DNA of 23,898 bases from JBHHZJ01 sp046758005 (GTDB lineage Bacteria; Pseudomonadota; Alphaproteobacteria; Kiloniellales; J153). A program made the position numbers and the translations under genes. The stretch spans positions 1-23,898 of the forward strand of contig JBHHZJ010000055.1 of NCBI GenBank assembly GCA_046758005.1, read 5' to 3'. Below the pieces are notes generated by a model. That model was not told where the DNA came from. It saw only the letters and a program-made list of their open reading frames with translations, and did no database searches. Numbering within the stretch: the stretch's first letter is position 1; each line of letters begins with the position of its first letter. Shown here one piece after another: positions 22,046 through 23,898 of this stretch.

Positions 22046-22054
22046 GGCGCACCA

Positions 22055-22121
22055 TATAAGGCCCGCGGCGAGGGGCGCAAACCCGGCCGGGCGCCCCGCC
22101 GGGCGCGGCGTATAAGGCCCG
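22055..22121. repeat. 11-bp direct repeat TATAAGGCCCG
   Basis: Identical copies at 22055-22065 and 22111-22121, 56 bp apart, lie just upstream of the glycosidase-like gene. On the minus strand they read CGGGCCTTATA. They could be operator half-sites or weak -10 elements for that gene. A chance repeat is possible. Confidence 0.4.
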
Positions 22122-22140
22122 TTAACGCCACCCGGCTACC

Positions 22141-22189
22141 ATGGCCCGCCCACTGGATTTCGGGGACAGTATACTTAATTCGAAGAATT
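22141..22189 (+). pseudogene. Possible RAYT (REP-associated tyrosine transposase) start remnant
   Basis: ATGGCCCGCCCACTG (22141-22155) reads M-A-R-P-L, the usual first residues of RAYT/TnpA-REP transposases (commonly MARPLRI). It runs directly into the palindrome that often flanks such genes and reaches a stop at 22187-22189. It may be what remains after deletion of the gene body. Only five codons support this, so it is a suggestion. Confidence 0.3.
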
Positions 22190-22209
22190 AAGTATACTGT
22201 CCCCGAAAT
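22157..22209. mobile_element. Perfect 53-bp palindrome, REP/RAYT-type element
   Basis: Two 25-base arms, starting ATTTCGGGGACAGTATAC at 22157 and ending with its exact complement at 22209, enclose the loop GAA (22182-22184). The AT-rich inner part (TATACTTAATTC) differs sharply from its surroundings. Sequences of the form GGGGACAGTATACTTAATT are recalled as repeats linked to RAYT transposases in many proteobacteria. No transposase gene is present here and no target duplication is visible. Confidence 0.7.
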
Positions 22210-22563
22210 ATGAGATTCGCCCCACCGAGAACCGGGCGCTTTGCGCCGCCGGAGGCGTCGCTCGTCGCTTGAAGTGTCGCGCGCTCCGGCGCGACTCGCT
22301 CCTGTCCAGCGGCGAAAATCGTCCCGGTGAAACGGGTCAATATCAGCGGTCGTTCGTATAAGCGGGCCGGACGTGGTGAGGCTGGTCAACGACATGGCGC
22401 TTTCCCGTTCGCTCGCCACCTTCGTGCGCCTGTTGCAGGAGCTGCGCGCTGCGGCGTGAGGGGGCGGCGGGGGCGGAAGCCGTGGGCCCGACTGGACGGA
22501 CTGACGCGCCCAGCAAGGGTTTACGCGAACGACGGCGTCCGAATGTGGGCTCGTTTGTGTTTC

Positions 22564-22592
22564 TTGATTTTATTTCGTGAAACGATTATGTT
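22564..22592 (+). promoter_or_regulatory. Likely promoter of the toxin-antitoxin operon
   Basis: TTGATT (22564-22569) and TATGTT (22587-22592) are 17 bases apart in the most AT-rich part of this region. The leader to the antitoxin start would be about 170 bases, unusually long. Overlapping hexamers (TTGGCA at 22591) leave the exact start uncertain. Confidence 0.4.
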
Positions 22593-22768
22593 GGCAATGT
22601 GTTAATAGAGTGAGCTATGGGTGCCACGATACACCGGCGGCGCCCGGTTTTACGGGTCGGCCATTACCTGCGCCTTGGCCACGCAGGCCATGGGAAGTTG
22701 GAAGTTTTTCACGCGTCGGGCCGATTGGCGATCGAGCGCGGTATCAACGACAAGAGGCGGATGAGGAC

Positions 22769-23107
22769 GTGAGCACTGCCGTTTCGAAGACGATCGATGA
22801 CCTGAAAGATCGCGGCGGTCTCAAGGGCATCGACGTCGCGAACATCACGAGGGTCTCGAAAGCGACCGTCACGAGATGGTCCGCCGGGACACACTCGCCG
22901 CAGCCCAGCACGCAACTCGTCCTGTCGGATCTGCGCTACGTGGTCGAAAAGCTCGCCGAGTTCTACACGCCGGACGAAGTAAGAGTATGGCTCAACTCTC
23001 GAAACGAGCTGCTTGACGGCCGACGTGCGATCGATCTGATCCATGGCGGACGAACCGATGTTGTCCTCGAAGCGATCGAACGCATGGGCGACATGGCCTA
23101 TCTCTAG
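22769..23107 (+). CDS. Xre/MbcA/ParS-type antitoxin
   Basis: A 112-residue antitoxin partner of the RES toxin downstream. The N-terminal helix-turn-helix lies around residues 19-45 (KGIDVANITRVSKATVTRWSAG). The C-terminal toxin-binding domain (MbcA_ParS_Xre_C type) shows YTPDEVRVWLNSRNELLDGR, RAIDLIHGG and a closing helix VLEAIERM. It should neutralise the toxin and repress its own promoter. The GTG at 22769 is chosen because GAGGCGG (22754-22760) is well spaced and the protein then has family length; an earlier ATG at 22577 would add an implausible Pro/Arg-rich leader. It is 12 bases before the toxin gene. Base composition is less GC-rich than the main gene blocks. Confidence 0.87.
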   Translation: MSTAVSKTIDDLKDRGGLKGIDVANITRVSKATVTRWSAGTHSPQPSTQLVLSDLRYVVEKLAEFYTPDEVRVWLNSRNELLDGRRAIDLIHGGRTDVVLEAIERMGDMAYL

Positions 23108-23119
23108 CGGTCGCCGCGT

Positions 23120-23698
23120 GTGCCTGAAGACCACGTCCACGACCCCGACCTGCTCGACGCTTTGGAGTCGATGGAGCCTCGATCGTTCGACGGCGTCGTG
23201 TGGCGGGTGACCTGGGCGACGAGGAATCCACTGGCGGGGGGAACCGGCGGCGGACGCTGGCATCCCCCGAACGATTTCGAGGCCCTGTACACGAGTTTCG
23301 ACGAGAACGGAGCCATGGCGGAGGTGTACCACCACCTCTCCAAGGCTCCGGTTTTCTCGTCCTCGCACGTCAGAATGAACAAACTGCGCGTGCGCACCGA
23401 GCGGACCTTGGTCTTCAACGACGTTGCGGCGCTCGAGATGGTCGGCGTGGACGAAGAGGCGTTCCGCCGGGGCGACATCTCACGCTCCCGGGAGATCGGC
23501 GCCGCGGCGCGTTTCCTGGACATGGACGGACTGATCGTCCCGAGCGCCAGGTGGCCGTGCACCAATCTGGTGTTATTCTTGGACCGATCGCCGCATCTCG
23601 AAACGCTGAAGGTCTTGGATACGCGCGAGGTGAACTGGCCGGCCTGGCGCGAAACGGTATCTTCCAAACAAGCGGCGAAGGGGGCCGCCGGCATCTGA
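23120..23698 (+). CDS. RES-domain toxin (MbcT-like)
   Basis: A 192-residue toxin of the RES family; characterised members degrade or consume NAD+, or modify Prs. Conserved features are GGGRWHPPN (R46), ALYTSFDENGAMAEV (Y57, E68) and GLIVPSARWPCTNLVLF (S142), giving the Arg-Glu-Ser set the family is named for, so the protein appears catalytically intact. The GTG start at 23120 gives a start at the usual distance before VVWRVTW. It follows the antitoxin gene by 12 bases in the standard antitoxin-first order. The gene ends 23 bases before the 3' end of a convergent tRNA gene. Confidence 0.9.
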   Translation: MPEDHVHDPDLLDALESMEPRSFDGVVWRVTWATRNPLAGGTGGGRWHPPNDFEALYTSFDENGAMAEVYHHLSKAPVFSSSHVRMNKLRVRTERTLVFNDVAALEMVGVDEEAFRRGDISRSREIGAAARFLDMDGLIVPSARWPCTNLVLFLDRSPHLETLKVLDTREVNWPAWRETVSSKQAAKGAAGI

Positions 23699-23721
23699 CG
23701 AGTACACCGCTGGCGGCAAAG

Positions 23722-23798
23722 TGGCGCGCCCGGCAGGACTCGAACCTGCGACCCCTTGATTAGGAATCAAGTGCTCTATCCGGCTGAGCTACGGGCGC
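23722..23798 (-). tRNA. tRNA-Arg (anticodon CCT)
   Basis: Read on the minus strand it starts GCGCCCGTAGCTCAG. It has an anticodon stem CTTGA/TCAAG around the loop TTCCTAA (anticodon CCT), a T-arm GCAGG-TTCGAGT-CCTGC, and acceptor arms GCGCCCG/CGGGCGC. A G discriminator and an encoded CCA (23722-23724) complete it. It decodes AGG. Its 3' end faces the toxin-antitoxin pair; tRNA 3' ends are common integration targets. Confidence 0.96.
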
Positions 23799-23808
23799 GC
23801 GGGGCTCT

Positions 23809-23838
23809 ATTATACAGTGGGAAGATAGCCCGCGCCAA
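23809..23838 (-). promoter_or_regulatory. Promoter of tRNA-Arg
   Basis: On the minus strand a perfect TATAAT (23814-23809) is preceded by TTGGCG (23838-23833) with an 18-base spacer. The predicted start lies a few bases before the tRNA 5' end at 23798. Confidence 0.65.
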
Positions 23839-23880
23839 ACGAGCCGCCACCGCGGTCAAGGCCCGAGAAGCAGCCCGCCC

Positions 23881-23898
23881 TCACTCGCCCAGGATCGC
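23881..23898 (-). CDS. Possible 3' end of a gene running in from the right edge
   Basis: The minus strand from the right edge reads A-I-L-G-E-stop, a plausible C-terminus of a gene outside the window. Six codons cannot prove coding, and no product can be named. Confidence 0.22.
   Translation of the reverse strand, partial: AILGE

Larger units (their letters stand above)
22046..22768. other. 723-bp gene-free region with mobile-element debris
   Basis: Contains an 11-bp direct repeat near the glycosidase start, a perfect 53-bp palindrome preceded by a possible transposase start, GC-rich small hairpins such as TCGCGC-GCTCCG-GCGCGA around 22280, and an AT-rich promoter-like stretch at 22549-22610. 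No intact gene is supported. A 29-codon frame ending in a TGA at about 22459 is unrecognised. Confidence 0.7.

Noticed and set aside
19794..22055. Long N-terminal extension of the GT4 protein into the glycosidase gene
   Set aside because: It is the wrong frame of the glycosidase-like gene and rich in Arg/Pro/Gly; the GT4 fold begins at 19793.
22372..22459. 29-codon frame with a helical-looking peptide ending LLQELRAAA
   Set aside because: No ribosome binding site, no recognised family and a setting of element debris; too little to call a gene.
22577..22768. Upstream ATG start for the antitoxin
   Set aside because: The added 64 residues are Pro/Arg-rich and lack antitoxin features; the GTG at 22769 has a well-spaced ribosome binding site.

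Overview
The window is a GC-rich (by eye close to 70%) stretch of bacterial chromosome, most likely from an alphaproteobacterium. The grounds are a STAS-MlaE fusion permease, a twin-arginine-exported branched-chain-amino-acid-type binding protein, a typical alphaproteobacterial palindromic intergenic repeat, and FNR/FixK-type TTGAT-N4-GTCAA operators. I would not name a genus.

Layout. (1) 1-2251: a 38-residue membrane peptide behind a CRP-like site, then a LigB/DODA-type extradiol dioxygenase, nicotinamidase and a small conserved orphan. (2) 2326-6922: a complete HAAT-family ABC importer in the order livG, livF, livH, livM, binding protein; the first three junctions overlap or nearly touch, and the binding-protein gene has its own likely promoter. 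(3) 7067-9637: a tight run of small enzymes: AhpD/CMD-like protein, maleate isomerase/Asp-Glu racemase-like enzyme, TM1367-type cyclophilin-like protein, cupin and OsmC-like protein. Together with the importer this looks like an uptake-and-conversion locus for an unidentified small organic acid. (4) 10056-13724: an Mla-type phospholipid ABC transporter: STAS-permease, ATPase, MCE protein and auxiliary lipoprotein. (5) 13746-18314: on the minus strand DUF72, a cupredoxin lipoprotein behind a Fur-like box, a phosphoribosyltransferase, a 90-residue orphan and a divergent PRPP synthase; on the plus strand an APH-like kinase. (6) 18504-22045, minus strand: a six-hairpin glycosidase-like protein followed by an overlapping GT4 glycosyltransferase. 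(7) 22046-23800: a decayed palindromic REP/RAYT-like element, a RES-Xre toxin-antitoxin pair of lower GC, and tRNA-Arg(CCT).

The most interesting signal is regulatory. The same 14-bp FNR/FixK-type palindrome (TTGACCTGCATCAA on the minus strand) occurs twice, once upstream of the orphan-phosphoribosyltransferase genes and once upstream of the PRPP synthase gene. In both places its centre lies 31-32 bp from a plausible -10 hexamer, the geometry of class II FNR activation. This suggests an oxygen-limitation regulon that makes and uses PRPP. A CRP-like box with the same 32-bp geometry precedes the 38-residue membrane peptide. All functional statements come from reading motifs; no database search was possible.
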